From contig CM069455.1 of the NCBI GenBank assembly GCA_035610835.1, positions 850,335 through 914,334 of the forward strand: 64,000 bases of DNA, read 5' to 3'. Below the pieces are notes generated by a model. That model had not been told where the DNA came from. It ran no database searches and was given only the letters and a program-made list of their open reading frames with translations. The DNA is from Ophiura sarsii. Its lineage: Eukaryota > Echinodermata > Ophiuroidea > Amphilepidida > Ophiuridae. Positions 44,877 to 56,200 of this stretch are shown in pieces; the first letter of the stretch is position 1, and each line of letters starts with the position of its first letter. The position numbers and the translations under genes are program-made.

Positions 44877-46711
44877 AAATAAAAATGGGCTCATCGCGTA
44901 GGGGTTTGCGGCAAAGGTGACTCCACATAGGTATGTGCGCGGGTATATAAGACCGATCTTTTGTTTCACGGCCTTAGATAAATAATCTTAATTCATATTA
45001 TATAGAATCACATGAATAACACAGCGTGCAGTAAAACTGAAGCACAAGTTATGCCCGACTAGGCAATTATTTTTTGTTTAACTTTTTTGAGGAATCTTTT
45101 TGAGCTAATTTAATATCATTTCAGGTGAGAAAGTTAGACTTCCTGATGGCAGACGCCATACAGCAAGGTTGCACATCAGTAATTGTCTGTGGTCCTGTTC
45201 AGTCTAATTGTTGCCGAGCAACAGCAATATGCGCACGTACTTTAGGAATGCAGGTACACCTGTTGCTGAAAACTGATAAGGTGAGAAGGTCAAAAGGTCA
45301 AGAGAAAAGGTCAAAGGTTACCCTCCAATGAACTATGCGCACTTGCTCTTGGAATGCAGGTACACCTTTGACTGAGAACTGATAAGGTTAGAAGGTCAAC
45401 AGGTCAAGGGAAAAGGTCAAAGGTTACCCTCAAATGAACAATGCGCTCTGCTCTTGGAATTCAGGTACACCTTTTACTAAATGATCTAGGGGCAAAGGTC
45501 AAAAAGATAACCCTCCAATGATCAATTCGCAAGTGCTACGGGAATACAGGAGACCTGTTGCTGAGAACTGATTAGGTGAGAAGGTCAAGCGGTAAATGTC
45601 AAAGGTAACCCTCCAATGAAGATTGCGCACGTTCTCCGGGAATGCAGTAAACCTGTTGCTGAAAACTGATAAGGTGAGAGTGTCAAAAGGTCCAGGGGAA
45701 AAAAACGGATAAGGTGAGAAGGTCAACAGTTCAAGGGGCAAAGGTCAAAGGTAACCCTCCAATGAAGAATGCGCACGTTCTCCGGGAATGCAGGAAACCG
45801 GTTGCTGAGAACTGATAAGGTCAACAGGTCAAGGGGAATAGGTCAAAGGTGACCCTCCAATGCAGAATGCGCACGTGCTCCGGGGATGCACGAGACCTGT
45901 TGCTGAGAACTGATAAGGTGAGAAGGTCAAATGATCTAGGGGCAAAGATCAAAAAGATAACCCTCCAATGATCAATTCGCAAGTGCTACGGGAATATAGG
46001 AGACCTGTTGCTGAGAACTGATTAGGTGAGAAGGTCAAGGGGTAAATGTCAAAGGTAACCCTCCAATGAAGATTGCGCACGTTCTCCGGGAATGCAGGAA
46101 ACCGGTTGCTGAGAACTGAGAAGGTCAACAGTTCAAGGGGCAAAGGTCAAAGGTAACCCTCCAATGAAGAATGCGCACGTTCTCCGGGGATGCACGAGAC
46201 CTGTTGCTGAGAACTGATAAGGTGAGAAGGTCAACGGGTCAAGGGGCAAAGGTCAAAGGTAACCCTCGAATGAACAATGCGCACATGCTCCGGGAATGCA
46301 GGAGACCTGTTGCCGAGAACTGATAAAGTGTGAAGGTCAAAAGGTCAAGGGGCAAAGGTTAAAAAGTAACCCTCAGAAAGTCATTGAGCAATTTCTGTTG
46401 CATTTCTGGTCAAAAATACTTTAACATTTAAGAAGAAATGGCAACTTCCAAGTTGAATTATTATAACCATGACAATACTGAAAACAGCTCTAAAAGCCAT
46501 GCAAAGGTGATTAATAATCCCAATAATTGTTCATAAACATTAAAAGCACTCTGTATGTTATAATTTATTGACAGGACCCCGGTTCCATGCCATGTACTGC
46601 CAACTATCTTCTGGATCATATGATGGGGGCTCATATCTATTTCATTCCAAGCACGTCGAGATTAATTGAAGATATATGGCCAAGAATGAGACAACTGGCA
46701 ACTAAAATTTG
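39746..46711 (+). CDS. D-cysteine desulfhydrase, copy 3 (exons 1-4 only)
   Basis: Coding exons 39746-39835, 40107-40220, 45125-45280 and 46575-46711. All have intact frames and splice sites. Start [41 protein letters not shown] holds the PLP lysine (residue 68); [13 protein letters not shown] follows; exon 4 reads DPGSMPCTANYLLDHMMGAH to LATKI(W). After exon 4 the intron runs ~60 bp into an L2-like LINE, satellite and then exon 1 of copy 4, so exons 5-9 are missing. It could splice from 46711 to exon 5 of copy 4 at 63774 in the correct phase, or be a dead partial duplicate. Exon 2 is identical to copy 4 at the DNA level, while exon 3 differs at four residues. Confidence 0.78.
40107..40220 (+). 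CDS. D-cysteine desulfhydrase copy 3, exon 2
   Basis: 114 bp after 'ttcttctag', ending GGAAACAAA|gtaagt. Same 38 codons and, by eye, the same DNA as exon 2 of copy 4. It contains KRDDLTG and the PLP lysine. Confidence 0.85.
40262..40760 (+). pseudogene. L1/Tx1-type LINE remnant in intron 2 (copy 3)
   Basis: Encodes [33 protein letters not shown] and LDEFRRKYNIRTIVLEYGAL, then after a break EVKRELIDKWESKLDISY. Matches the intron 2 fossils of copies 2 and 4. Frames are broken and it lacks all upstream domains. It is not a host exon. Confidence 0.65.
41429..42205. repeat. Intron 2 segment duplicated at 53951-54715
   Basis: Part of the copy 3/copy 4 duplication and very similar throughout. It contains 'cagtggcgtatccagtggg', an A/G-rich (ggaggaaga)n stretch, and two ~190-bp tandem units starting 'tactggacctttt' and 'tacttgacctttt' that each carry 'gcgcgctt/cttctcgcg...attattttcaatg'. 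Non-coding. Confidence 0.7.
43259..44327 (-). mobile_element. Tc1/mariner-like element remnant (copy 3 intron 2)
   Basis: Termini CCGGGTGAGTAAAAAAGTGT and the complement ending ACTCACCCTG, each next to TA (43257-43258, 44328-44329). The minus strand near 43930-44060 reads LRQRIDNACRDLRRRRISKR and INSMKTRAKLCINNNGGHV with breaks. This resembles the C-terminus of a mariner-type transposase. Also present at 56291-57272 in copy 4, so it predates that duplication. Confidence 0.7.
44743..44886. repeat. Poly-C tract and (AAAT)n microsatellite
   Basis: About 19 C, then ATAAATAA-type repeats for ~120 bp. The copy 4 equivalent at 59926-59985 is shorter, which shows instability between the duplicates. 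Confidence 0.9.
45125..45280 (+). CDS. D-cysteine desulfhydrase copy 3, exon 3
   Basis: 156 bp, [40 protein letters not shown], ending LLLKTDK|gtgaga. Pro replaces the Gly or Phe of the other copies next to the QSN loop. The end of this exon seeds the array that follows. Confidence 0.86.
45281..46375 (+). repeat. Exon-3-derived tandem array, copy 3 (about 11 units)
   Basis: Units of ~84-106 bp (some longer) with 'aatgcgcacgtgctccggga', 'atgcaggagacctgttgctg' and 'agaactgataaggtgagaag' (exon 3 end and donor), then 'gtcaaaaggtcaagggg...aaccctccaatgaa' (start of the intron). The real exon supplies the first unit. Each later unit retains a donor-like ATAAG|gtgaga or a decayed form. No acceptor or open frame of note. 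Confidence 0.9.
46575..46711 (+). CDS. D-cysteine desulfhydrase copy 3, exon 4
   Basis: 137 bp after 'ttattgacag': DPGSMPCTANYLLDHMMGAH, FIPSTSRLIEDIWPRMRQLA and TKI plus TG of the Trp codon, then gtatag. It differs from copy 4 at M/V, S/T, I/N and I/V. Confidence 0.83.
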
Positions 46712-46774
46712 GTATAGTATTCGTTATTTTGTGTGTAGTGTCTATTGTCTAAAGACATGTTGCTTGTTTGGTAT

Positions 46775-47745
46775 CACGCATCGAAAAATGCATCGAGGAG
46801 ATCAGACTATGGATGCGTGAAAACTTTCTTAAACCCAACGACAGCAAAACCGAGTTTCTCATCATCGGCTCAAAACACCATAAATCTAAGACTGTCATCA
46901 ATAATATTGTCATCGGGAACTAACAAGTTGTACCGTCTAGTGATGCACGTAATTTGGGTGTCATCTTCGACTCGGACATGTCTCAAAAACCACAAATCTC
47001 TTCAACCATCAAGGCTGCTTATTGTCAAATCCGTAACATAGGTAAGATTCGTAAATACCTCACCAAAGAAGCAACTCAATTCATCGTTCATTCACTTGTT
47101 ACATCTCGCTTGGACATGTGTAATTCACTTCTTTATGGAATACCTGGTAATCAACTTCAACGTCTGCAACGTGCCCAAAATACAGCCGCACGTCTCATAA
47201 CTCTCACCAAGAAACGCTCTCACATCACCCCTGTACTCATTGACTTGCACTGGTTACCAATAAAAACAACGCATTGACTACAAGATTCTTGTTATTGTTT
47301 TCAAATCACTCCATGTATTAGCACCATCATACTTAGCGGACCTTTGTCATGCTTATGCACCTCATCGCACAGGACTACGTTCTGCAAATCGTCAATTTAT
47401 CTGTGAATCTAGATCTAATCACTCTTTCGGGGATCGCGTATACAACATGTGCTCCAAAACTGTGGAACCGTCTTCCCATACATGACAGGAACTGCTGTAT
47501 ATCATCATTTAAGACAGCTCTAAAAACTCACTTGTTCAAAACTGCTTTTGCCAATGACTTGTAATGTTGTATATTACATGCACGTGTGCAGTTGGTATAC
47601 ATGTAGTATAGTATATCTTATTATGATTTCTGCATTTGTATTGCTTTTAATCATGTTCTCTGTTTGTTTCTTTTGTCTGTAGCGCAGTGAGCGGCTTTGT
47701 TTGACGGATACTTGAGCTTTATAAGTTTCCATTAGTATTATTATT
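46775..47745 (+). pseudogene. CR1/L2-like LINE 3' fragment at the duplication junction
   Basis: Begins 'atcacgcatcgaaaaatgca', matching ~35503. Reads RLWMRENFLKPNDSKTEFLI, then after a stop NLGVIFDSDMSQKPQISSTI, RKYLTKEATQFIVHSLVTSR, RAQNTAARLITLTKKRSHIT and LIDLHWLPI. Later parts are shifted (CAPKLWNRLP, SSFKTALKTHLF). The last stretch ends '(att)n', after which satellite cluster 4 starts. Confidence 0.82.
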
Positions 47746-47747
47746 AT

Positions 47748-48602
47748 TATGACGTTTCTCCATGTTGTCAGTATGTGTCCCCAATCGTATTACATCTGCA
47801 TATTGACGTATGGTGGTTGGTATGTCATAGTGACGTATATAGTGACGTATCTCCTAATGTTGTCACTGTGTGTCCCCAATATATTACATCTACACATTGA
47901 CGTATGATCGGTGGTATGTGATAGTGACGTATCTCCTAATGTTGTCAGTGTGTGTCCCCAACATATTACATCTACATATTGACGTATGATCGGTGGTGTG
48001 TCATAGTGACGTATCTCCTAATGTTGTCAGTATGTGTCCCCAATCGTATCACATCTACATATTGACGTATGGTTGGTGGTATGTCATAATGACGTATCTC
48101 CATGTTGTCAGTATGTGTCCCCAATCGTATTACATCTACATATTGACGTATGGTGGTTGGTATGTCATAGTGACGTATACAGTGACGTATCTCCTAATGT
48201 TGTCAGTGTGTTTCCCCAATATATTACATCTACACATTGACGTATGATCGGTGGTATGTCATAGTGACGTATGTCCCAATGTTGTCAGTATGTGTCCCCA
48301 CTCGTATTGCATCTACATATTGACGTATGGTCGGTGGTATGTCATAGTGTCGTATCTCCTAATGTTGTCAGTGTGTTTCCTCAATCGTATTACATCTACA
48401 TAGGGACGTATGGTCGGTGGTATGTCACAGTGTCGTATCTCCTAATGTTGTCAGTGTGTGTCCCCAACATATTACATATACATATTGACGTATTATCGGT
48501 GGTGTGTCTTAGTGGCGTATCTCCTAATGTTGTCAGTATGTGTCCCCAATCGTATTACATCTACATATTGACGTATGGTTGGTGGTATGTCATAATGACG
48601 TA
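47748..48602. repeat. 83-bp satellite, cluster 4
   Basis: About 9-10 monomers of the same unit as clusters 1-3. It follows the LINE 3' end and leads into the sequence shared with 36106-36268. The 84- and 156-codon frames through it are not genes. Confidence 0.92.
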
Positions 48603-50127
48603 TTTACCGGACTTGTTTCATCTTGTAGGCATTGATAAGACAAGGAAAAAAAGTCAATTATTATTTTGGAATCTTAGGTCAACAAGGGGTCACTATAGGT
48701 TAAAATGTGATTTTCACTTACAACGCCCTTGCAATTTATAGAAATGACCTAGGATCGTCAGAATTAGTCAACATATGCCTTATGACCGTATGCATATATA
48801 ATAATTTTATAATCGAACTTTATTTGGGGTCACTAGGGGTCAAAATGTTAATTTTCACTTATACCACTTTAAATCCTTCTTGTCTCAGAGGATATGACCG
48901 ATGACCGTCACAATTGGTCAAAAGATTCCTTTGTTCCATGCTCATTATAGGGTCTCCAGCAAATAAAAGTGACATATGTCATATGGGGTTGCTAGCAGTG
49001 GTAAATTGTAAGACATACTCCGATTTTGACCAGCCTTGTAGGCATTGATAAGACAAGAACAAAAGTCAATCGTTATTTTGGATTCATAGTTCAACAAGGG
49101 GTCACTATAGGTCAAAATGTCATTTTTCATTCCAGTCACTCAAAATGCTATTTTTTCAGGAGGAAACGACTAATGATCGTCAGAATTAGTCAATAGATTC
49201 CTCGGATCTATGTTCAGAATGGATGCTCCGCGATTAAAAGTGACATGTCATATGAGGTCACTAGGGGTCATTGACCTAAACAAGGGTAAAATGTAAGACA
49301 TGATCTGATTTTTACCGGATTTGTTTCATCTTGCTAGGGATCATTTTCTCATTAAAAATCATGGTGGCCTGGTCTTAGACCAGAGCAATATCTAGTTTAA
49401 ATTGTTATTTAGCTGCAGATATACATTATACCTAACATTGCATACATCAACAACACTTAAAAATGCATTTAAAAAGTGAAATACATCCATTCATGTATCA
49501 TAAACTGCTCACAAAAAGTATCGAAACACTTAGAAATGATCCAATATATAACGGCTCGAAAGGGTATGCATTAATCGAAGCAAATAATCAAGTGCATAAT
49601 TTTGTTCTGCGTATTTTGACACCTCGATCGATGAGATACGATGTTGCGGAGCGGAGTTATTGTCATTTCAATGATCGTAGGTCCAGTGTCAAAAGTGACA
49701 ATCATCCTATACAAAGAGGTTTGCATTACTGTTTAGAATGATCAGATTCGTGCTTTTCAATAGGGATGAGTGTCACTTTTGAAACTGGACCCACGGTCAT
49801 TGAAATGACAATAACTTCACTCCGCTACATCGTATCTCAACGATCGAGGTGTCAATATACGCAGAACAAAATTATGCACTTGGTTATTTGCTTCGAATAA
49901 TGCATACCCTTTCGAGCCGTTATGTATTGGATCATTTCTACGTGTTTCGATACTTTTTGTGAGCAGTTTATATCGTCATACAGTATCGTCGCGAACTGAA
50001 CTTGTAACCTTGACAGTGGCCTATAATACACTTGTAGATCATTCAAACCCAGTCAACCAAAAGATTCTTCTTTGCACGGAACGTTTTGCTTCGATTTGAA
50101 ATCTCCTCGCACCTTCACAGTTCTATC
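48603..50127 (+). promoter_or_regulatory. 5' flank of copy 4 (duplicate of copy 3 flank)
   Basis: Parallels 36106-39745 without the LINE insertion: 'ccggacttgtttcatcttg', 'ggggtcactaggggtcaaaa' and 'ggtggcctggtcttagacc' recur. The last ~140 bp before the ATG match the putative promoter/leader of copies 2 and 3. A fold-back element sits at 49500-49971. Confidence 0.55.
49500..49971. mobile_element. Fold-back MITE, ~215-bp arms
   Basis: ATAAACTGCTCACAAAAAGT at 49500 is mirrored at 49971. The arms pair nearly throughout, with a loop near 49735-49750. ATC flanks both ends (49497-49499, 49972-49974). The copy 2 flank near 21025 keeps the empty sequence 'catgtattgtcatacag'. An open frame of 92 codons through the left arm is not a gene. 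Confidence 0.82.
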
Positions 50128-50217
50128 ATGGCGTCATCACCGCTACGACGACTTGTAGACTACCAAGCTCCGCCCTGGGCAGTAGGACTTAACGCCCTAC
50201 CCACGCATAGAGTAAAG
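50128..50217 (+). CDS. D-cysteine desulfhydrase copy 4, exon 1
   Basis: 90 bp, 30 codons: [29 protein letters not shown]|gtaaga. It differs from copy 3 at E/V and S/N. Confidence 0.78.
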
Positions 50218-53200
50218 GTAAGACTTGACTAGCTACTTATTACAATTATATGATTACGAGTAATTATGGACATAATAAAAAGATCTGGAAAAAGATCCAG
50301 TCGCTTTATAAGCGACAACATCGACGTGTTGTAAAACCCGTTTAAGATGTAAAAGTATAGGGAAACTATTTATTGGCGTGGAATCTAAAGCGTATTCTTT
50401 CATTTAAATGAGCTTAAAATATGTTTTCCTCAACCAATTTTGACGAACTAAAATATTAAAGCTAATGAAATTATATTACAGATTAATATTAGTTGAGGGA
50501 GATTGTATATAAGGATTAAAAAAAAACAATATTGGAAATTATATTGGCTCTAACTCAATCTTAATTTCTTCTAGCTTGCCCAGTGTAACACTCCTATTGA
50601 AAAATGGAATCTTCCAGGTGTTCCAGAAGAATTTGATGTGTATATCAAGAGAGATGACTTGACTGGCAGTGTTACTAGCGGAAACAAAGTAAGTGACCTC
50701 AGAGGGTGACCTAAAAAGTGTCGGTAACTTTAAATCCCCATAAAATAATTAGATATTGGAGGTGGTTCTTCTGATATATAAGATGTTTTTATGGCATGGA
50801 GTAAGGTTGTTAAAAGCCGCCAACCTCCAAACAACATTGAACTCATGGAAAGTTTCTTATGGTATAACGATAACATTCGGGTTGGCAAAAAAACGATATA
50901 TTACCGTCATTGGGTAAAAAATGGGGTTCATTTTGTAAATGATCTGATCAAGGAAAATGGTACTTTTCTCTCTTTAGACGAATTCCGAAGGAAATATAAC
51001 ATTAGAACAATTGTTTTTGAATATGGGGCACTTATAAATGCCCTAAAAATCGTGCAATCACTGCCTACAGAACAATAACAAAGTCGTATACATGTATTAC
51101 GCTCGATATCAAAGGTTCAAGAATGATCATGCCAAGAATCCAACCCACAAAGTAGTGATTTTGTCATTTCAATCTATCTACCCCCTTTGGGCATATCAAT
51201 TACTCATAAAGAGCTGTTACAGTTAGTGATAGTGACAGCACAGGGCAGAGGTCAAAATTGACTCTATCCCGACCATGGTTGGCTACTCAATTAACCTACA
51301 TATGACCCAGTAAAACCAAATTGTCCCTACACATAAAATATGGCACACACTAAAATCTTATGCACACACATAATTATTATAATTATGTGGATATGGTACA
51401 AAATTAAAAAAAAGTGTTATAGTTTTCAAAGCTGAAAAGTTAAATATAATGCAATCAAACAGACAGTGAAGGTATGATATCACTGACAATAAATAATTAG
51501 AGTTATCAGTCATTTATAAAAGTTAATGCCAGCATGTTATTGTAAACATGGATATTTTCGCACTTGATTCCTTTTCGCGCTTGAAGCAGCTACTGCGAAA
51601 ATAAAAATGCTTGGCAATATTTCCTTTGTGTGTAAGTCATTGAATATAAGGAACTTTCAAATCGGGAATATAAACACAAGCCAAATGATTATAAAATTGG
51701 CAAAGCGCGAACATTTAACTGTACAAAATTTACACCTTTTTAAAGAACTTGAGATGCTTGCCTTTTGAATCTCTCTATACTATGGTGATTTCAGTGAAAG
51801 ATGGAACATGACTTTTATCTTTTGCAATGCTAAACTTCCACAATGTCAAACGATACCTTCTATGGTAAATGGACAATTTTCTGATCTAAATATTCTGTTC
51901 AGTATAAAGTTAAACATGAATTTAAAACCTCTACAACACCAATACAAAGCATTTAATCAAAAGGTCATGTTCCATCTTATGATGAATGCACTATAGTAGC
52001 TGTATACCATAGGCCAAGTTCACACACATCTCAGTAGAATTGTAGATTCATTCTTGTACTATGTGTCAGGTACAATTCACATTGTGTTCCCTGTACGAAT
52101 AGTATAGCAAAATAAAAAAATAAAAACTTGTTTAGCGTCCCCTTCCGCTTCCTTTTTTGGGTCCACTTCAATTTTCTTTTTTCTAATTTCAGTCATATAA
52201 CTTCTTTTTTTGTGTTTCAGAGGTTGAGATGTTTGTAACAAATGTGTATCTTCCTTACATGCATTTTAAATAAGTTTTGTAGTGATCAACCCCCCAGAAC
52301 CCTGAAATAAAACAGATTAAAAAAGACCTGTTCGCAAATTGTATTGCTTACTAGGGCGATTTTGCACTAAAAAGTGGGCACAAATAAAAAATAAAAAGGG
52401 CCTTCTCCTTCCTTTATTAGAAAAAGGTCCGGACGCTAAACATATTTTTATTTTTATTTGCCTAAGTCATCAGTATTATTTGATTTGATATAATTGTATT
52501 TTCGACAGTCAACAGTCTGGATTTGTTTCTTCTTTTTCATATCGGTATTTTCCATTATGCAGGCATTGTAAATCAATGAATGTCATGAATGATATTTTAT
52601 TGCAATCATTTTTAGTAACATTGAAATCATACCTAGAAACACTGATTTGCTTGGAAAAAATAAATTGCTTCACAAAATGCCTTAGGGGAGCCATTTAACC
52701 GAATGTATGCTGTTTCAATCTAATGATAGCATAGTCATGCCCCCCCCCCCCCCCCCCACCCCCTTTGGACACGCTACTGAATCTCCTTTTATAAAACCTA
52801 TTTCAACAATTAGCTACAGATGCTCATAAACAGCTCAGAACAGAAAAGCATGCTAGCTATAAATAGTAATATTTCCAAAAGTAGTGTACCAGGCGGTTGA
52901 AGTTTTGCTATTAAAATGCACTATGAATACTCAATCATACTTTAAATCCACATTACTAGTAGTAGTATTTCGGTCCCACACATAATACCACCACACACTT
53001 GACCTTACAGTTCTGAGGTCAGACAAACCTACCCACAAACTAATAGCTGCAGTGTTGACAGCCATATTACTATACAGGTCAAAGTTATTAACCCACAGTA
53101 AATTCAACTGTTCAATTTGACAGCTGTCTACGTCATACGCGTCATAAAACGGAAAAAATTGCCGGTCTGAAAATCACTAGTTTGTGCATTGGATTCTTCT

Positions 53201-56200
53201 CATGATTCTCTAATCTCGTCTACAGAGGTCAAACGAGAATAAATTGATGAATGGGAAAACAAATTAGACATATCCTATAGTTTGGAAAAATGATAGCAAT
53301 AATGTTTGGGCAAAGTTTAGATCTAAAATCCTACACCATTTTTACTGGTTGCAATTTGGTGTAGGCCTATACAATTAAACTCCTTGAGTTTGATAAATTA
53401 GTAAGCTTTTGACATTCTTAGCTATTGTCACATTCAAAGACATAACAACGGAGAAGATTGATTACGTTGAAAAACCATAAAACACATAAGTCAGTGTTAC
53501 CTGTTTGCCACGCAAATCTTTCATTTGAGCAATTAATTCTAGCCGCATTTAATTTTTAGTTGAAAATCTCAACTAGCTTCAACCTTGAGATATGACGCCA
53601 ACAACGCCACCACTCATTTTGATAACAAAGTTCTATACCCTGTTTGAACTTGATGTTATCCAACCATGCCATCATTTCTATTATTAAGAGTCTGTATAAC
53701 ATATTTTCCTTTGGTTGAAGTTCAAAAATCTGCACTGGCCATAACGGATTGAATCAAAATGCGTTGAGCACGTACTGTATCTCAGCACGTACTGTATCTA
53801 ATCAGATACCGTACTTATGTATTAGGCCTACCAAAGATAGATTCACATCCTTCATGTACTTTGACTGGTGTAACATTTCAGTATAATAGGCCTAGGTAAT
53901 ATGTTATCTTCCAATTGAGGGAGTGGCGGTGATTTGAAATCTTGATCTGATCATTGACACACAGTGGCGTATCCAGTGGGACCCAGCATGTCATGCTCCC
54001 GTCCCCATTGACAAAAGAGTAAAAATAAATAAAAAAGGAGGAAGAAAGAGTAAAAATAAATAAAAAAGGAGGAAGAGGAGGAAAAGGAGGAAGTAGGGGA
54101 GGAGAAGGACGGGTAGGAGCGTAGGCTGCGCAAATGGGGTGTGGGGGGTTACGGGGTCACATCGTCCCAATTATTTCAATGTGGGGGACGTTAAAATGTT
54201 ATACTGGACCTTTTAGTGTTACAAATGCCAATTTTGGCGCGCTTTGCGCGTATTATTTTCAATGTTTCATTATTTAAGTTTAACAAATAGCTTCAGGAAT
54301 GTTTTTCTGGACCATTTTAGTTCCAAAACTGATTTATTTTTCTACAGGTTTCAACATTATAATGGATATTCTAAATATAATATAATATCATACTTGACCT
54401 TTTAAGTGTTAAAAATGTCAATTTTTGCGAACTTCTCGCGTATTAGTTTCAATGTTTCATTATTCAAACTTAACAAAATGGCTTCATGAACGTTTTTCTG
54501 GAACATTTTAGTTCAAAAAACTGAAAATGTTTGCGCGCTTCGTGCACATCTTTTCTACAGGTATGAACATTATAAGGGTCTCGGAGTCCAAGCCCCTTGG
54601 AAGTGGGGTGCTGGGGGAGCTGCAGCAAGTACAAGTAATTATAAAATACTTTGTATTGAACATTATGAGGATACTGTTAAAAAAAGAGTAAGAAAAAAAA
54701 GAAAAGAAAAAAAGTGTCGGTAACTTTAAATCCTCTATAAAATTTATTTGGATAGACAAATCCTGTATAATTATTTTTCAGAGGCCCCACAATTCGTAAC
54801 ACGAGCTAAAAGGTCTGGTCGATTCTTCTCCACCATGCAATTGTTGTGTGCGTAACTGTGAACACATATGATAATACGTAGGTCAAAATAAAACATTTCG
54901 CTAATCATATAATGTAAATTTACGATATGTGTTAACACTTTCCACGCGGCAGGCGTCAGCAGACGACATTCCAAAATGTCAATTTTTTTTCTTCAAAAAT
55001 GTCAAAATTATTGAATTTCATAACCATATTTTGAATCACCATGAGAAATGCATTGAAATAAGTACAAACATACCTAGTATTGGTTAAGTAAACCTTGATA
55101 TAGACTTTGACAATTGGGAAAGGTTTCTGACAAATCTGTTTTGAATATGGTAAAACTAATAGCCGCGTGGAAAGTGTTAAAGTTCACATTAGGCCTAAGG
55201 ATAATATTGTAATCTGAAATTAAACTACATGCAATTGAAACACATTAATATTCACCCCACTGTCCACTCATCCTCTATTGTATTCATTTCATATGCGTAT
55301 TATACTTCGCGTTTTTATGAACGTGTAGTTTAAAGTTCTGAAATCTTCTTCTTCTGTGCATTGCGCGGTGCTCTGGCAACGCAGCGTAGATAATTGTTAA
55401 TGTAAGTTTTGTATCAAAATAATGCTACTTATATCCTGTATCCAAATATGTTTTAAGTTTTATACTGCGATATACTTTACTGGAAGATATCATCATCATC
55501 ATCGGTCGTCCTTGGACGGAATAATGGAAGCAGCAGTTACAAATTTCCTCCAAGCAAGTTTATCCAACATAAGCTGTTGAACTTCATTGGGTTCAAGATC
55601 AAGGTCCTTTGAGATGCTGTCAGGATAGGTGGTGGATCTCCTGCCACGGGATGAATGGCCTTCACTTGGAGTCCAGAAAAGCACTCGGGAGACAGGTTGA
55701 TCGGATGCTCGTAGGCAGTGTCCAGCAAACTGGAGCCGTCGCTTCCTTACTGGAAGATATAATGCTTTAAATAGGTATCGAAACTTTTGAGACACCCTGT
55801 AGTATAGCGTTTTATTAGCTATTTTGAGCTTATACGCTCCTCCTGGCTTAATATCACCGCCCATTAGCATAATCAAATCCGAGACATTTCGCTTTCGTAG
55901 TACGCCTTTAATCTAATTTAATCGAGACCAGCTGTTTTGTCGGATGCGATTTCGTATTCCGGGGAACCCTTATGGTTTTTTGTTTCTCTTTTCTTTTCTC
56001 TCTCTGGAACCCCTAACGTTAACTGTCAATCAAAGTTGTCATGATATGTTTGCAAGATATTGACCAATCATCAGGTATAGCACTGGATCAAAAATGTGAG
56101 AGGTCCCATGACATTTTCAGGACCCCGTAGGACTTTAAACAAGAAATTTAAGGGGTCCCCTAAGAAATTGAGGGTCCTGAAGTTTGGGTATTTGAAAATG

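Noticed and set aside
49463..49741. 92-codon coding region
   Set aside because: It lies in one arm of a fold-back element that also occurs inverted next to it.
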